Positions 33,157-42,037 of a stretch of DNA of 64,000 nt are shown piece after piece. A model generated the notes under the pieces. That model did no database searches, had not been told where the DNA came from, and worked only from the letters and a program-made list of their open reading frames with translations. Origin of the DNA: Burkholderiaceae bacterium (GTDB lineage: Bacteria > Pseudomonadota > Gammaproteobacteria > Burkholderiales > Burkholderiaceae_B); contig JAGOAJ010000003.1 in the NCBI GenBank assembly GCA_017983955.1, forward strand, positions 92,307-156,306, read 5' to 3'. Positions within the stretch are counted from its first letter, which is position 1, and each line of letters starts with the position of its first letter. A program made the position numbers and the translations under genes.

Positions 33157-35259
33157 TTACTTGGCGCGACCTGCGATTACCTGGTCGGCCACCTGGCTGG
33201 GTGCTTCGGCGTAATACTTGAACTCCATGGTGTAGCTGGCACGGCCTTGTGTAGCGGAACGCAAGGTGGTCGAGTAGCCGAACATTTCCGATAGGGGCGT
33301 GTCGGCCCGTATGACTTTGACGCCGGTGCTTATGTCATCCATGCCTTGCAGCGCAGCACGGCGCGATGATAAATCGCCCATGACATGACCGGCATATTCC
33401 TCGGGTGTTTCCACTTCGACAGCCATGACGGGTTCAAGTATGACCGGACCAGCACGTTTGCAGGCCTCTTTGAAACCAAGGATGGCGGCCATTTTGAACG
33501 CCTGCTCGGAAGAGTCCACTTCATGATAGGAACCGAAGGTCAGGTGCACCTTAATATCAACGGCTGGGAATCCGGCCAGCACACCGTTGTTCATGGCTTC
33601 GCTTATCCCTTTTTCAACGGCAGGGATGTATTCGCGCGGGACCACGCCGCCTTTGATTTCGTTAAGGAATGTCAGGCCTTTGCCGCGTTCGTTGGGTTCA
33701 ACAGTAAGCACCACATGGCCATATTGACCTTTACCACCTGACTGGCGCACGAACTTGCCTTCTATATCTGACACAGCTTTGCGTATGGTTTCACGGTAGG
33801 CCACCTGTGGCTTGCCCACCTTGGCTTCGACGCCGAATTCTCGCCTCATGCGGTCGACGATGATGTCCAAATGCAGTTCGCCCATGCCCGAGATAATAGT
33901 TTGGCCCGAGTCTTCGTCGGTGCTTACATGAAAAGATGGGTCTTCTGATGCCAGATGCTGCAAGGCAACCCCCATTTTTTCCTGGTCGGCCTTGGTCTTG
34001 GGTTCTATGGCTTGGGCGATCACCGGCTCTGGGAACTCTATGCGTTCCAAGGTAATGTGCGCGTTACTATCGCACAGTGTTTCGCCGGTGCTGAAGTCTT
34101 TTAAGCCGACGCAGGCAGCGATATCCCCAGCGTAAATATGATCTACTTCCAAGCGTTCATTGGCACGCATTTGCAGGATACGACCGATGCGATCTTTTTT
34201 GTCCCGGACAGGGTTAAAGACGCTATCGCCTTTCTGTAGAACGCCCGAATAGACTCGCACAAAAGTGAGTTGGCCCACATAAGGGTCTGTCATCAGCTTG
34301 AACGCCAATCCACAGAACTTTTCATCATCGGAAGGCCGACGGCTAACAGGCTTGCCGTGGTCGTCCGTGCCAGCGACCGGCGGGATATCAACCGGCGAGG
34401 GCAGGAAATCGATGATGGCATCCAGCAGACGCTGCACCCCCTTGTTCTTGAAGGCTGAACCGCACAGCATAGGCTGGATTTCGCCAGCAATTGTGCGCAT
34501 ACGTAGGCCCTGAACGATATCGTCTGCGCCTAAACCTTCATTCTGCAAGTAGCGGTCCATTAGTTCTTCGCTGGCTTCGGCGGCTTCTTCCACCATCTTG
34601 TCACGCCAGGTAGTGGCTAGGTCCAGGAGGTCAGGTGGTATGTCTTGATACGCGAACGTGACGCCCTGGGTGCTGTCATCCCAGACGATGGCGTTCATCT
34701 TGACCAGATCCACCACGCCTATGAACTTGTCTTCAGCCCCGATGGGCAGGACGATGGGCACAGGGTTGGCATGCAGGCGATCCATCATCATCTGGCGCAC
34801 GCGGAAAAAGTCGGCGCCAACGCGGTCCATCTTGTTGACGAAGGCCAGGCGCGGAACATGGTTCTTGCTGGCCTGACGCCAGACGGTTTCTGACTGCGGC
34901 TGTACGCCACCTACGGCGTCATACACCATGATGGCGCCATCAAGCACGCGCATAGAACGCTCGACTTCGATGGTGAAATCCACGTGCCCTGGAGTGTCTA
35001 TGATGTTGATACGGTGTTCAGGCAGGCTGTGGTCCATGCCCTTCCAGAAACAGGTTACCGCGGACGATGTAATGGTGATGCCACGTTCTTTTTCCTGTTC
35101 CATCCAGTCTGTTATCGCGGCGCCATCGTGAACCTCGCCCAGCTTATGGCTGACCCCGGAGTAGAACAAGATGCGCTCGGTGGTCGTGGTTTTTCCAGCG
35201 TCAATATGCGCAGAAATGCCGATATTGCGGTAGCGCTCGATAGGTGTCTTGCGGGTCAT
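33157..35259 (-). CDS. fusA: elongation factor G, stand-alone copy
   Basis: 700 residues, full-length EF-G. The GTPase motifs are intact: G1 [10 protein letters not shown]2 around ITITSSA, G3 DTPGH and G4 NKMD. Domains II to V follow, with the domain IV RETI...GQYGHV region. EF-G drives ribosomal translocation and, with RRF, recycling. There is no rpsL, rpsG or tuf next to it, so this is not the str-operon locus. Burkholderiales often carry two EF-G genes, and this may be the second; I cannot tell from sequence alone whether it is the main or the accessory form. Confidence 0.95.
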   Translation of the reverse strand: MTRKTPIERYRNIGISAHIDAGKTTTTERILFYSGVSHKLGEVHDGAAITDWMEQEKERGITITSSAVTCFWKGMDHSLPEHRINIIDTPGHVDFTIEVERSMRVLDGAIMVYDAVGGVQPQSETVWRQASKNHVPRLAFVNKMDRVGADFFRVRQMMMDRLHANPVPIVLPIGAEDKFIGVVDLVKMNAIVWDDSTQGVTFAYQDIPPDLLDLATTWRDKMVEEAAEASEELMDRYLQNEGLGADDIVQGLRMRTIAGEIQPMLCGSAFKNKGVQRLLDAIIDFLPSPVDIPPVAGTDDHGKPVSRRPSDDEKFCGLAFKLMTDPYVGQLTFVRVYSGVLQKGDSVFNPVRDKKDRIGRILQMRANERLEVDHIYAGDIAACVGLKDFSTGETLCDSNAHITLERIEFPEPVIAQAIEPKTKADQEKMGVALQHLASEDPSFHVSTDEDSGQTIISGMGELHLDIIVDRMRREFGVEAKVGKPQVAYRETIRKAVSDIEGKFVRQSGGKGQYGHVVLTVEPNERGKGLTFLNEIKGGVVPREYIPAVEKGISEAMNNGVLAGFPAVDIKVHLTFGSYHEVDSSEQAFKMAAILGFKEACKRAGPVILEPVMAVEVETPEEYAGHVMGDLSSRRAALQGMDDISTGVKVIRADTPLSEMFGYSTTLRSATQGRASYTMEFKYYAEAPSQVADQVIAGRAK

Positions 35260-35385
35260 GGCATCTACGCTCTCTGGGTTGTTTACTGCTTAGCATATAC
35301 CCCTGCCAGCTAACTGCCAATAGGCGTCACAAGAGCTAGCATCAAAGATGCGCTAGGGTAAATACTTAGTAATTTATCCTAGATC

Positions 35386-35403
35386 AGAACGAGCGTTCGT
35401 TCT
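35386..35403. promoter_or_regulatory. TetR-type palindromic operator
   Basis: AGAACGAGCGTTCGTTCT is an 18-bp palindrome with one symmetrical mismatch pair. It lies directly in front of the TetR start (35409/35415), as expected for an autorepressor. The AACGA(A)CG-TTCGTT core is common for TetR-family operators. Confidence 0.65.
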
Positions 35404-35408
35404 ACGAT

Positions 35409-36017
35409 GTGTGCATGCCTGAACTACAGTATTCCTTATTTCCAGATATCGGTGTGCGCCAGCTTGCCACCTTGCGTGTAGCGTTACGCCTGTTTAATGA
35501 CAAGGGCTATTTCAATACGTCTGTTCATCAAATAGTGGCTGAAAGTGGCGTCTCTGTAGGCTTTTTTTACCATCATTTCAATGACAAAGAGGGCATTGCA
35601 CGGGCCCTTTACCAGCACTTATTGCAGGGTATGAACGAATTGTTAGATGACATTGAAAAGCGTTCTGCTCGGGCTGATGATCGCTGCGCGGCGGTGATCC
35701 AAATGCTGTTTAGCCTGACTGAAAACGAGCCCCAAGCAATGGGGTTTGTCATTCATGCTCGTCACCGCGAGTTTCTGCCAACAGAAAAATCAATCTGCAC
35801 GACTTCAGCTTTTGTACGCATGCGCCGCTTTGTTGCCGAAGGCATAGAGCAGGGTGAAGTAAAAACTATCGACCCGGTCGTGGCTAGCGCATTGATGTAT
35901 GGCGCTGCCATACGCTTGGTGTGTTTGCGACTGGACGGGATAGTAGAACGACCATTGCATGATTATTTTGATGAACTTTGGTCCCATACCTGGGCTGAAT
36001 TACAGGGGGGACAATAA
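35409..36017 (+). CDS. TetR/AcrR family transcriptional regulator
   Basis: About 202 residues. The N-terminal helix-turn-helix (residues ~18-65: LATLRVALRLFNDKGYFNTSVHQIVAESGVSVGFFYHHFNDKEGI) is classic TetR, followed by a helical ligand domain. GTG 35409 or ATG 35415 may start it; the second gives MPELQYS. A palindrome overlaps the promoter just upstream. The sulfide:quinone reductase gene follows 87 bases downstream on the same strand, so this regulator may control it. The inducer is unknown. Confidence 0.88.
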   Translation: MCMPELQYSLFPDIGVRQLATLRVALRLFNDKGYFNTSVHQIVAESGVSVGFFYHHFNDKEGIARALYQHLLQGMNELLDDIEKRSARADDRCAAVIQMLFSLTENEPQAMGFVIHARHREFLPTEKSICTTSAFVRMRRFVAEGIEQGEVKTIDPVVASALMYGAAIRLVCLRLDGIVERPLHDYFDELWSHTWAELQGGQ

Positions 36018-36104
36018 ACGCAGTCTGCCAACATAGGTAGCCTGCATTCTTAAAGTAGTAAAGAACCGCTGTTAATTCTTTACGAATAATAGAAGGGGAC
36101 TTTG

Positions 36105-37295
36105 ATGGCGCATCATATTTTGATCATAGGGGGCGGCATAGGTGGCACGATGACCGCCAATCATCTAGTAACGAAACTTTATCCGGAAATACGTTCGGGC
36201 AAAGTAAAAGTCACGCTATTGTCAAATTCGCCCTGGCATTATTACAAGCCAGCGTTCATGTATGTCGCTTTTAATAGTTTTTTTCGCGACGAGTTGCGTC
36301 GGCCACAGCGTAGTCTGTTACGTCCGGAAATCGACTTTCAACTCGAAGAGGTTGAGCAGTTTGATTTTCCAGGCAATAAGGTGCGCTGTAAAAGCGGCAA
36401 AAGCCTAGGCTATGACCAGCTTGTGATTTCTACCGGCTGCATTCCTTCACCCGAGCGGATTGAGGGCTTAAAGGAAGGCGGTGATCACTTTTACCAGCAT
36501 GCGCCGGCCAGACAACTCGCCGACAAACTTAGCACCATAGAAAAGGGGCGTATTTTCATCACGGTGACCTTTCCTAAAACACATAACGTTCCACATCAAT
36601 GTGGTATCGCTCCTATTGAAACGACCTTGATGTTGGATGACCTGCTAAGAAAGCGGGGCGTTAGGGACCAGATAGAAATCGTCTACACCTACCCCACAAT
36701 GGCTCAGTTGCTGCGCAATTGCCTGTTTTTGCAAAAAGACACCTGCGAAGTATTGCCCACGATATTCGAACAGCGTGGCATCAAGCACCAGCGTGGCTTT
36801 ACGCTGGATAAAGTTGATCCCGATAAGAGCATTGCCTACTCGGCTGAAGGGGCCGAGGAAAGCTTTGATATTTTGATGGCCACACCACCCATACGCGCAG
36901 TCCAGGCGGTGCGGGACTCTGGTATTTCACAAGCCGCAGACGACGAAGGCTGGCTACCAACCGATCACCAAACCATGAAGGTGATTGGCCTGGAAAATGT
37001 CTATGTTTTAGGCGATACAGTGGATCTTCCCGTCAGTAAAGCAGGGGGATCTTGCCATAGTCAATCCCCGGTGGTTGTTAATAACATTGCCTCTGAATTT
37101 AGGCACGGGCGCACATGCGATGCTTATGACGGCAAAGTGGTGGCAATTGCACAAATGGGACTGGATGATGGCATGCCGCTTTGGTACGACTACCAGACCG
37201 ACGTAAGCCCTACGCCGCCCAACAAGCTGGGTGGTCTTATGCGCAAGGGATTCAATCGAGGCGTGTATTGGTCTGTGGCCAGAGGCCTGATATAG
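36105..37295 (+). CDS. sqr: sulfide:quinone oxidoreductase family flavoprotein
   Basis: 396 residues with an N-terminal FAD motif (IIGGGIGGTMTANHL). Three cysteines stand at the positions used by sulfide:quinone oxidoreductases: C112 (STGC), C166 (PHQCGIAPIE) and C317 (GGSCHSQSP). The enzyme oxidises sulfide to sulfane sulfur and passes electrons to quinone at the membrane surface. The C-terminal helical tail (GLMRKGFNRGVYW) would be the membrane anchor. ATG 36105 has AAGGGGA upstream; TTG 36102 is not needed. The next gene encodes DUF1641, a frequent neighbour of SQR. Confidence 0.88.
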   Translation: MAHHILIIGGGIGGTMTANHLVTKLYPEIRSGKVKVTLLSNSPWHYYKPAFMYVAFNSFFRDELRRPQRSLLRPEIDFQLEEVEQFDFPGNKVRCKSGKSLGYDQLVISTGCIPSPERIEGLKEGGDHFYQHAPARQLADKLSTIEKGRIFITVTFPKTHNVPHQCGIAPIETTLMLDDLLRKRGVRDQIEIVYTYPTMAQLLRNCLFLQKDTCEVLPTIFEQRGIKHQRGFTLDKVDPDKSIAYSAEGAEESFDILMATPPIRAVQAVRDSGISQAADDEGWLPTDHQTMKVIGLENVYVLGDTVDLPVSKAGGSCHSQSPVVVNNIASEFRHGRTCDAYDGKVVAIAQMGLDDGMPLWYDYQTDVSPTPPNKLGGLMRKGFNRGVYWSVARGLI

Positions 37296-37345
37296 GGTTT
37301 TGCACTGACATCTTCAGAATGTAAATATACCCATTGGAGGATAGT

Positions 37346-37810
37346 ATGGATACGACAGCAAATACGACACCAGACCAGACGTTACCCAGCGCAGGAGCAA
37401 CTGCTGATGCGTCAACTCAGCTCAATGACCTTCTGCATGACGATGCTAGCTTGAAAGGCTTACAAGAACTGATGGCTAAGGTCGAACCGTTGCTAGCCGG
37501 AGGCCGCCTGAACCGAATAGTCGACTTGGTATCGGTTACTGCTGACCTGGTCGATATGACAGATGCCTATATGATAGAAAAACTGGCTAAAGCCGTCGAT
37601 GACGGGGTAGGGGCGGCATGGACAGCAGGTAACGCGGCTCGCATGGCTCGTCAACAGGTTTCCAGCATGCAAGAAACTCCCACCCTAATCGGTCTGCTGC
37701 GCATGGCCCGAGAACCAGAGGTACGCCGCGGCCTAGCCTACATGTTGGCAATGGCGGGCGTCCTTGGGAAGGGCCTTGCCTATGACTCGCTGGATTACAC
37801 CAAAGATTGA
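37346..37810 (+). CDS. DUF1641 family protein
   Basis: 154 residues. The first ~30 are Thr/Ala/Asp-rich and probably disordered; the rest is the helical DUF1641 domain (LLAGGRLNRIVDLVSVTADLVDMTDAYMIEKLAK and EPEVRRGLAYMLAMAGVLGKGL). The biochemical role is unknown. It is commonly encoded next to sulfide:quinone oxidoreductases and formate dehydrogenases, which suggests help in membrane attachment or electron transfer. ATG 37346 follows GGAGG. Confidence 0.85.
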   Translation: MDTTANTTPDQTLPSAGATADASTQLNDLLHDDASLKGLQELMAKVEPLLAGGRLNRIVDLVSVTADLVDMTDAYMIEKLAKAVDDGVGAAWTAGNAARMARQQVSSMQETPTLIGLLRMAREPEVRRGLAYMLAMAGVLGKGLAYDSLDYTKD

Positions 37811-37834
37811 TCAGCACTAATTGATCGTTAGCGA

Positions 37835-37881
37835 CTAGCCAGATGGCGTATTGCAACTCCTGTAGTACGCCATCTGGCTAG
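37835..37881. repeat. perfect 16-bp inverted repeat after the DUF1641 gene
   Basis: CTAGCCAGATGGCGTA (37835-37850) pairs with its exact complement at 37866-37881 across a 15-base loop. No T-run follows on either side, so it is not a textbook terminator, but it may stabilise the sqr transcript 3' end or end transcription with Rho. Confidence 0.7.
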
Positions 37882-38001
37882 GGTCAGAGGCATAGCCACT
37901 CTAGTCGACAGTGATGGACATTGGCCTTTAGTCAGTGCTAATGTATTCAAACACAATAAATTATGGATGATTAGTAATACAACAACCATAAGGACAAGCT
38001 A

Positions 38002-39393
38002 ATGAGATCGTTATGGGTATTATTTGCTATCGTACTTTCGCTGGGGTTAGGCAACGCGTCTTTTGCCGCACATGGTGATAACAAGGTTGATCACTCCGTC
38101 ACTTATATACCAGATATCACCTTTACCCTGCGTACGGCTATCGCAGGGGGCAAGTTGGTATTTGTCGGTACATCTGGGGAACTGGATGGTCAACTGAACC
38201 CTGACCTGCGCGTGCCCGAAGGGGCCGTGGTGCAAATCAACCTGGTCAACGATGACGGCGCGGTGCATGATATTTCTGTACCGCAATTTCATGCCCAATC
38301 GGATCAGATCTCCACCAAGGGCGCTGCCACGGCCATAGTGTTTCGGGCCAACAAAAACGGTACTTTTGAATACCTATGTACGCTACCTGGCCATAAGGCC
38401 GCCGGCATGTTCGGCAAAATCATAGTAGGCGAACCTGTTGCCGTTGACGAACGCCAAGCACCGCAAATCGCGCATGATCCGGCCAATGTGGGCGAGCCTG
38501 TCGGCAAGCGTGAACCCAAAGACGTCACCATAGATCTGTTGACCACGGAACTGGAAGCACGGCTGGGCGATAGCAGCACCTATCGATTCTGGACCTTTAA
38601 TAACAAGGTTCCAGGGCCATTTGTCCGTATCCGAGTGGGTGACAACGTCACAGTTAATGTGACCAATGCCAAAGACAGCAGTCATATTCATTCAGTGGAC
38701 TTCCATGCGGTGACTGGACCTGGCGGTGGCGCTGCGGTGACTCAGGTGGCCCCAGGCCAGACTAAAAGCTTCTCTTTCAAAGCCATGCACCCCGGGTTGT
38801 TTGTGTATCACTGCGCTACACCCATGGTGGCCCAGCATATTACCAACGGTATGTACGGCATGATACTGGTCGAGCCCGAAGGCGGGCTGGCTCCAGTGGA
38901 TCGCGAGTTTTACGTTATGCAAGGGGAGCTGTATACAGCAGAGCCACACGGCACCAGCGGCCTGCAGGAGTTTTCCTTGGAAAAGCTGCTGGCCGAGAAC
39001 CCTCAGCATTTAATGTTCAACGGCTCTATGGATGCGCTGACGAAAATCTACGACATGAAGGCCAAAGTGGGCGATGTGGTGCGTATATTCTTCGGCGTGG
39101 GCGGCCCCAACCTGACTGCCAGCGTGCACCTGATAGGCGAAATATTTGACCGCGTCTACGACCAGGCTTCCTTGACCAGTCTACCCCTGACCGATGTGCA
39201 AACCACTTTGGTACCCCCAGGTGGCGCCACTATGCTGGAATTTAAAACTGATTACCCAGGGCGCTATGTGTTGGTTGATCATGCGCTATCGCGTATGGAA
39301 AAAGGACTGACAGGCTTTCTGACGGTAGAAGGCGAGGCAGACCATAGTATTTTCCACAGCACCGAGGAAACCGATCCGAACTCTGGGCATTAA
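38002..39393 (+). CDS. nirK: copper nitrite reductase with extra N-terminal cupredoxin domain
   Basis: 463 residues. A signal peptide (cut near 22) is followed by an added cupredoxin domain (~30-145) with a complete type 1 copper set: H89, C126, H131, M136. The NirK core then shows type 1 ligands H230, C271, H279, M284 and type 2 ligands H235, H270 and H376 (SVHLIG). NirK reduces nitrite to nitric oxide in the periplasm; the fused domain could pass electrons directly. No Nor or Nos genes and no clear FNR/NnrR box were seen. It lies behind the sqr group but across a 190-base gap with the inverted repeat, so co-transcription is uncertain. Confidence 0.9.
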   Translation: MRSLWVLFAIVLSLGLGNASFAAHGDNKVDHSVTYIPDITFTLRTAIAGGKLVFVGTSGELDGQLNPDLRVPEGAVVQINLVNDDGAVHDISVPQFHAQSDQISTKGAATAIVFRANKNGTFEYLCTLPGHKAAGMFGKIIVGEPVAVDERQAPQIAHDPANVGEPVGKREPKDVTIDLLTTELEARLGDSSTYRFWTFNNKVPGPFVRIRVGDNVTVNVTNAKDSSHIHSVDFHAVTGPGGGAAVTQVAPGQTKSFSFKAMHPGLFVYHCATPMVAQHITNGMYGMILVEPEGGLAPVDREFYVMQGELYTAEPHGTSGLQEFSLEKLLAENPQHLMFNGSMDALTKIYDMKAKVGDVVRIFFGVGGPNLTASVHLIGEIFDRVYDQASLTSLPLTDVQTTLVPPGGATMLEFKTDYPGRYVLVDHALSRMEKGLTGFLTVEGEADHSIFHSTEETDPNSGH

Positions 39394-40013
39394 GTCTTAT
39401 CAAACAACAATTTGACACCCAGAGCCACCAGCAAGCCGCCCATGACGGCGTCAACAGGGCGGCGTATGCGGTTATAGCCCTGTTGCACCCGGCCGGTGGA
39501 AAATAGTGCGGCCATGCTATAGAACCAGATGGCTGATACACCGCCTACTATGCCCAGCGTTGCGCCATGCACCCATAGCGGCGCATGCAGGGGCAATATA
39601 GTGACGAACAAGCTGCCGAAAAATACGGCGGCCTTGGGGTTGGTCAGGCCGACCAGCAAGCCTACGCGTAACGACGCTGATGGACTTCTGACTGTGGCGT
39701 GTTTGATGACGGTCTGCGTAGCGGGCTTGCGTGCCCCCATCAGCATTTTCCCGCCTAAATAAATAAGGTACCCAGCCCCCGCGATACGAATGACGCCATA
39801 TAGCCACCCCAGTTGGGCGACGATGACACCCATGCCTAAAATAGCCAAGGCAGCCCATATCGTGTGTGATACGGCGATCCCAGTGGCGACGCCTAAGCCA
39901 GAGTCACGGCGAGTTAAGGCATGTGATGTGACTGCCAGGAGGTCCGGGCCGGGGCTGATGCAGGCCAGCAGCATGACGCCAGCGACAGTCAGTAAATGCG
40001 GTAGATAATCCAT
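39390..40013 (-). CDS. LysE family translocator
   Basis: 207 residues with six expected membrane spans and the family start YLPHLLTVAGVMLLACISPGPDLLAVTSHALTRRDSGLGVATGIAVSHT. LysE/RhtB proteins export amino acids or related metabolites. ATG 40013 is chosen; its start shares a base with the stop of the EamA gene upstream (TAATG), so the two exporters are translationally linked. The 3' end overlaps the convergent nirK stop by a few bases. Confidence 0.9.
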   Translation of the reverse strand: MDYLPHLLTVAGVMLLACISPGPDLLAVTSHALTRRDSGLGVATGIAVSHTIWAALAILGMGVIVAQLGWLYGVIRIAGAGYLIYLGGKMLMGARKPATQTVIKHATVRSPSASLRVGLLVGLTNPKAAVFFGSLFVTILPLHAPLWVHGATLGIVGGVSAIWFYSMAALFSTGRVQQGYNRIRRPVDAVMGGLLVALGVKLLFDKT

Positions 40014-40969
40014 TATTCTTTTGGTCTGATGTCGGTATCGGAATTTTTCGGGAACCTGTATTGTAGCGCTTTCAGGGTGTCCGATTGCTGAACAATCAAC
40101 ACGCCAAGGCCAGCACATACCAAGCCTAGCCAAGCCAGGGCGGGCATACTTTCACCCAGCATCAGCCAGGCAATTAACGCCGCCAGGGGCGGCACCATAA
40201 AGAATAGTGAAGATACCTTAGATGCAGCGCCGCGACGTATCATGCCCAACAGTAGGGTGATAGAAATCAGCGAATTGGCTATTACCAAATAGCTTAGGGA
40301 TATCCACAGTTCAGCGGTCCAGTCTACGCGCCATTCTTCCAGCAACAGTGCCAGGGGAAAAAGGGTCATTAGCCCGACCACATATTGCACCAGATTAGTG
40401 GTGACCGGGTGCAAGTCCTGACCATAGCGCTTTTCATAAAGGGTGGCTGCGGTCATGGCGCCCAGGGAACCAAAAGCTAGCGCCAACGCCATCATGGACA
40501 GGGTTTCTATACGCGATTTCGCCAAGATGACGATGGCCGCGCCCGTTAAGCCTATGGCCAGCCCAACCCAACGTATCTTGCCGACCTGTTCGTTAAGTAG
40601 AAAAGGGGCGCAGATGGCGACCAACATGGGCTGTAACGACATAATTAAAGCAACTGCGCCCGCCGAGGCCCCTAGCTTCATGGCTAGATACATCAATCCA
40701 AAATATAGGGTTTGAATCAGAAAACCTGTGATCAGTAGCGGTATCCATTGCTGCAGGCCTTGCGGCAATGGTGGGCGTAGCCATGCGAATACAGGGATCA
40801 GAATAATGACGGCGCAAGCGTACCGCATCGCCAGAAAGGTGAGCGGCTCGGCGTGCAACAGGCCTAGCTTGGCGAAGCTAAAACCTGCTGACCACAACAA
40901 CAAAAAAATCAGCGGAGCGATTCGCCAGAATACGCTTTGCTTGCTGTGGTTTGGACCGGAGGAGCTCAT
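40013..40969 (-). CDS. EamA family (DMT superfamily) transporter
   Basis: 318 residues with ten predicted membrane spans in two EamA repeats, beginning APLIFLLLWSAGFSFAKLGL and LALAFGSLGAMTAATLYEKRYG. The family exports amino acids or other small metabolites, and the substrate cannot be deduced. It leads the LysE gene in a two-exporter operon, which suggests removal of related solutes. Confidence 0.9.
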   Translation of the reverse strand: MSSSGPNHSKQSVFWRIAPLIFLLLWSAGFSFAKLGLLHAEPLTFLAMRYACAVIILIPVFAWLRPPLPQGLQQWIPLLITGFLIQTLYFGLMYLAMKLGASAGAVALIMSLQPMLVAICAPFLLNEQVGKIRWVGLAIGLTGAAIVILAKSRIETLSMMALALAFGSLGAMTAATLYEKRYGQDLHPVTTNLVQYVVGLMTLFPLALLLEEWRVDWTAELWISLSYLVIANSLISITLLLGMIRRGAASKVSSLFFMVPPLAALIAWLMLGESMPALAWLGLVCAGLGVLIVQQSDTLKALQYRFPKNSDTDIRPKE

Positions 40970-41020
40970 TTTTTCTCAGTGCTTATCTGATTGAGATGGG
41001 CTGCCTGGCCACTAGGTATG

Positions 41021-41884
41021 CTAGCTTAGATCGGCCGCGCGATTGGCCAGGATCTGTAATTGGCGCGCCTCGGCTTCTAGTCGGACATCTTCTATGTCTT
41101 GCAATAGTGCGTCCATATCTACTGGTAGGCTATCCATGATGAACTGGCCTGTCAGTATGGCGTCCTCGCGCAGGCTGCCCGCTGCATATAAGGCCCAGAT
41201 TTCCTTGCCATAAAGGGTAGTCAAGAGTTCTGGCGCAAATTGGCCAAAATAACTGGCCAAGTTGTCGACATCGCGCTCTAGCATGGCAGCGGCTTCAATA
41301 TTGCTGGCGGCATCTATGGCTTGGGGCAGATCTATGATGACAGGGCCTTCGGCAGCCAGCAGTATGTTGTATTCGGACAGATCGCCGTGAATAATTCCTG
41401 CGCACAACATGCGTACCACCTGGTTCAGCAATTCTGCATGCAGCTCCAGTGCGCGCTCAGGTGTAAGTTCCACGTCATTTAGCCGAGGTGCGACGTTGCC
41501 GTCGGCATCCAGGACCAACTCCATCAACAGGACGCCATCGGTACAGATATAAGGTTGAGGCACACGTACCCCGGCATTGGCCAGTCGAAACAACGCGTCT
41601 ACCTCGGCATTTTGCCAGGCGTCTTCCTGCATCTGGCGTCCATAACGGCTGCCTTTTTCCATGGCGCGAGCCTGTCGGCTGTTTTGGACTTTACGTCCTT
41701 GCATGTAGGATGCGGCCTGTCGGAAGCTGCGTTGCTTGACGTCTTTGTAGACCTTGGCACAACGTGTGGCTGAGCCGCTGCGTACAACATAAACTGTAGC
41801 TTCTTTGCCACTCATGAGCTGACCCAGCACTTCGTCTATCAGGCCTTCCTCCAGTAGCGGCGCCAGGCGTACTGGCACTTTCAT
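41021..41884 (-). CDS. RIO1-family serine protein kinase
   Basis: 287 residues. The N-terminal lobe has an ATP loop LMSGKEATVYVV and a lysine (CAKVYK). The catalytic loop is H166-G-D168-LSEYNIL and the metal-binding motif is IDLPQ, both diagnostic for RIO kinases. In archaea and eukaryotes RIO1 acts in ribosome maturation; bacterial members (such as the PA4780 group of Pseudomonas) are less understood. Cytosolic. ATG 41884 is a natural start. It is divergent from recC. Confidence 0.88.
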   Translation of the reverse strand: MKVPVRLAPLLEEGLIDEVLGQLMSGKEATVYVVRSGSATRCAKVYKDVKQRSFRQAASYMQGRKVQNSRQARAMEKGSRYGRQMQEDAWQNAEVDALFRLANAGVRVPQPYICTDGVLLMELVLDADGNVAPRLNDVELTPERALELHAELLNQVVRMLCAGIIHGDLSEYNILLAAEGPVIIDLPQAIDAASNIEAAAMLERDVDNLASYFGQFAPELLTTLYGKEIWALYAAGSLREDAILTGQFIMDSLPVDMDALLQDIEDVRLEAEARQLQILANRAADLS

Positions 41885-42037
41885 GAGAAATACCCCCGGT
41901 AAAGGGCAGCATGCAAGCCATTGGGGGGCGAGATCTTCAGCGCGCCTGATGAAGCAGGCGGGTTAGCTAAGCGTAGTGTCATGCCTGATTATACGGGCTG
42001 TCGCGTCGATAGCCAGCCATGTGCCTAGTACAATTGA

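Noticed and set aside
37806-37827. FNR/NnrR-type box (TTGAT...ATCAA) near nirK
   Set aside because: Two TTGATC words occur but as direct repeats with wrong spacing, and they lie ~180 bases before nirK.
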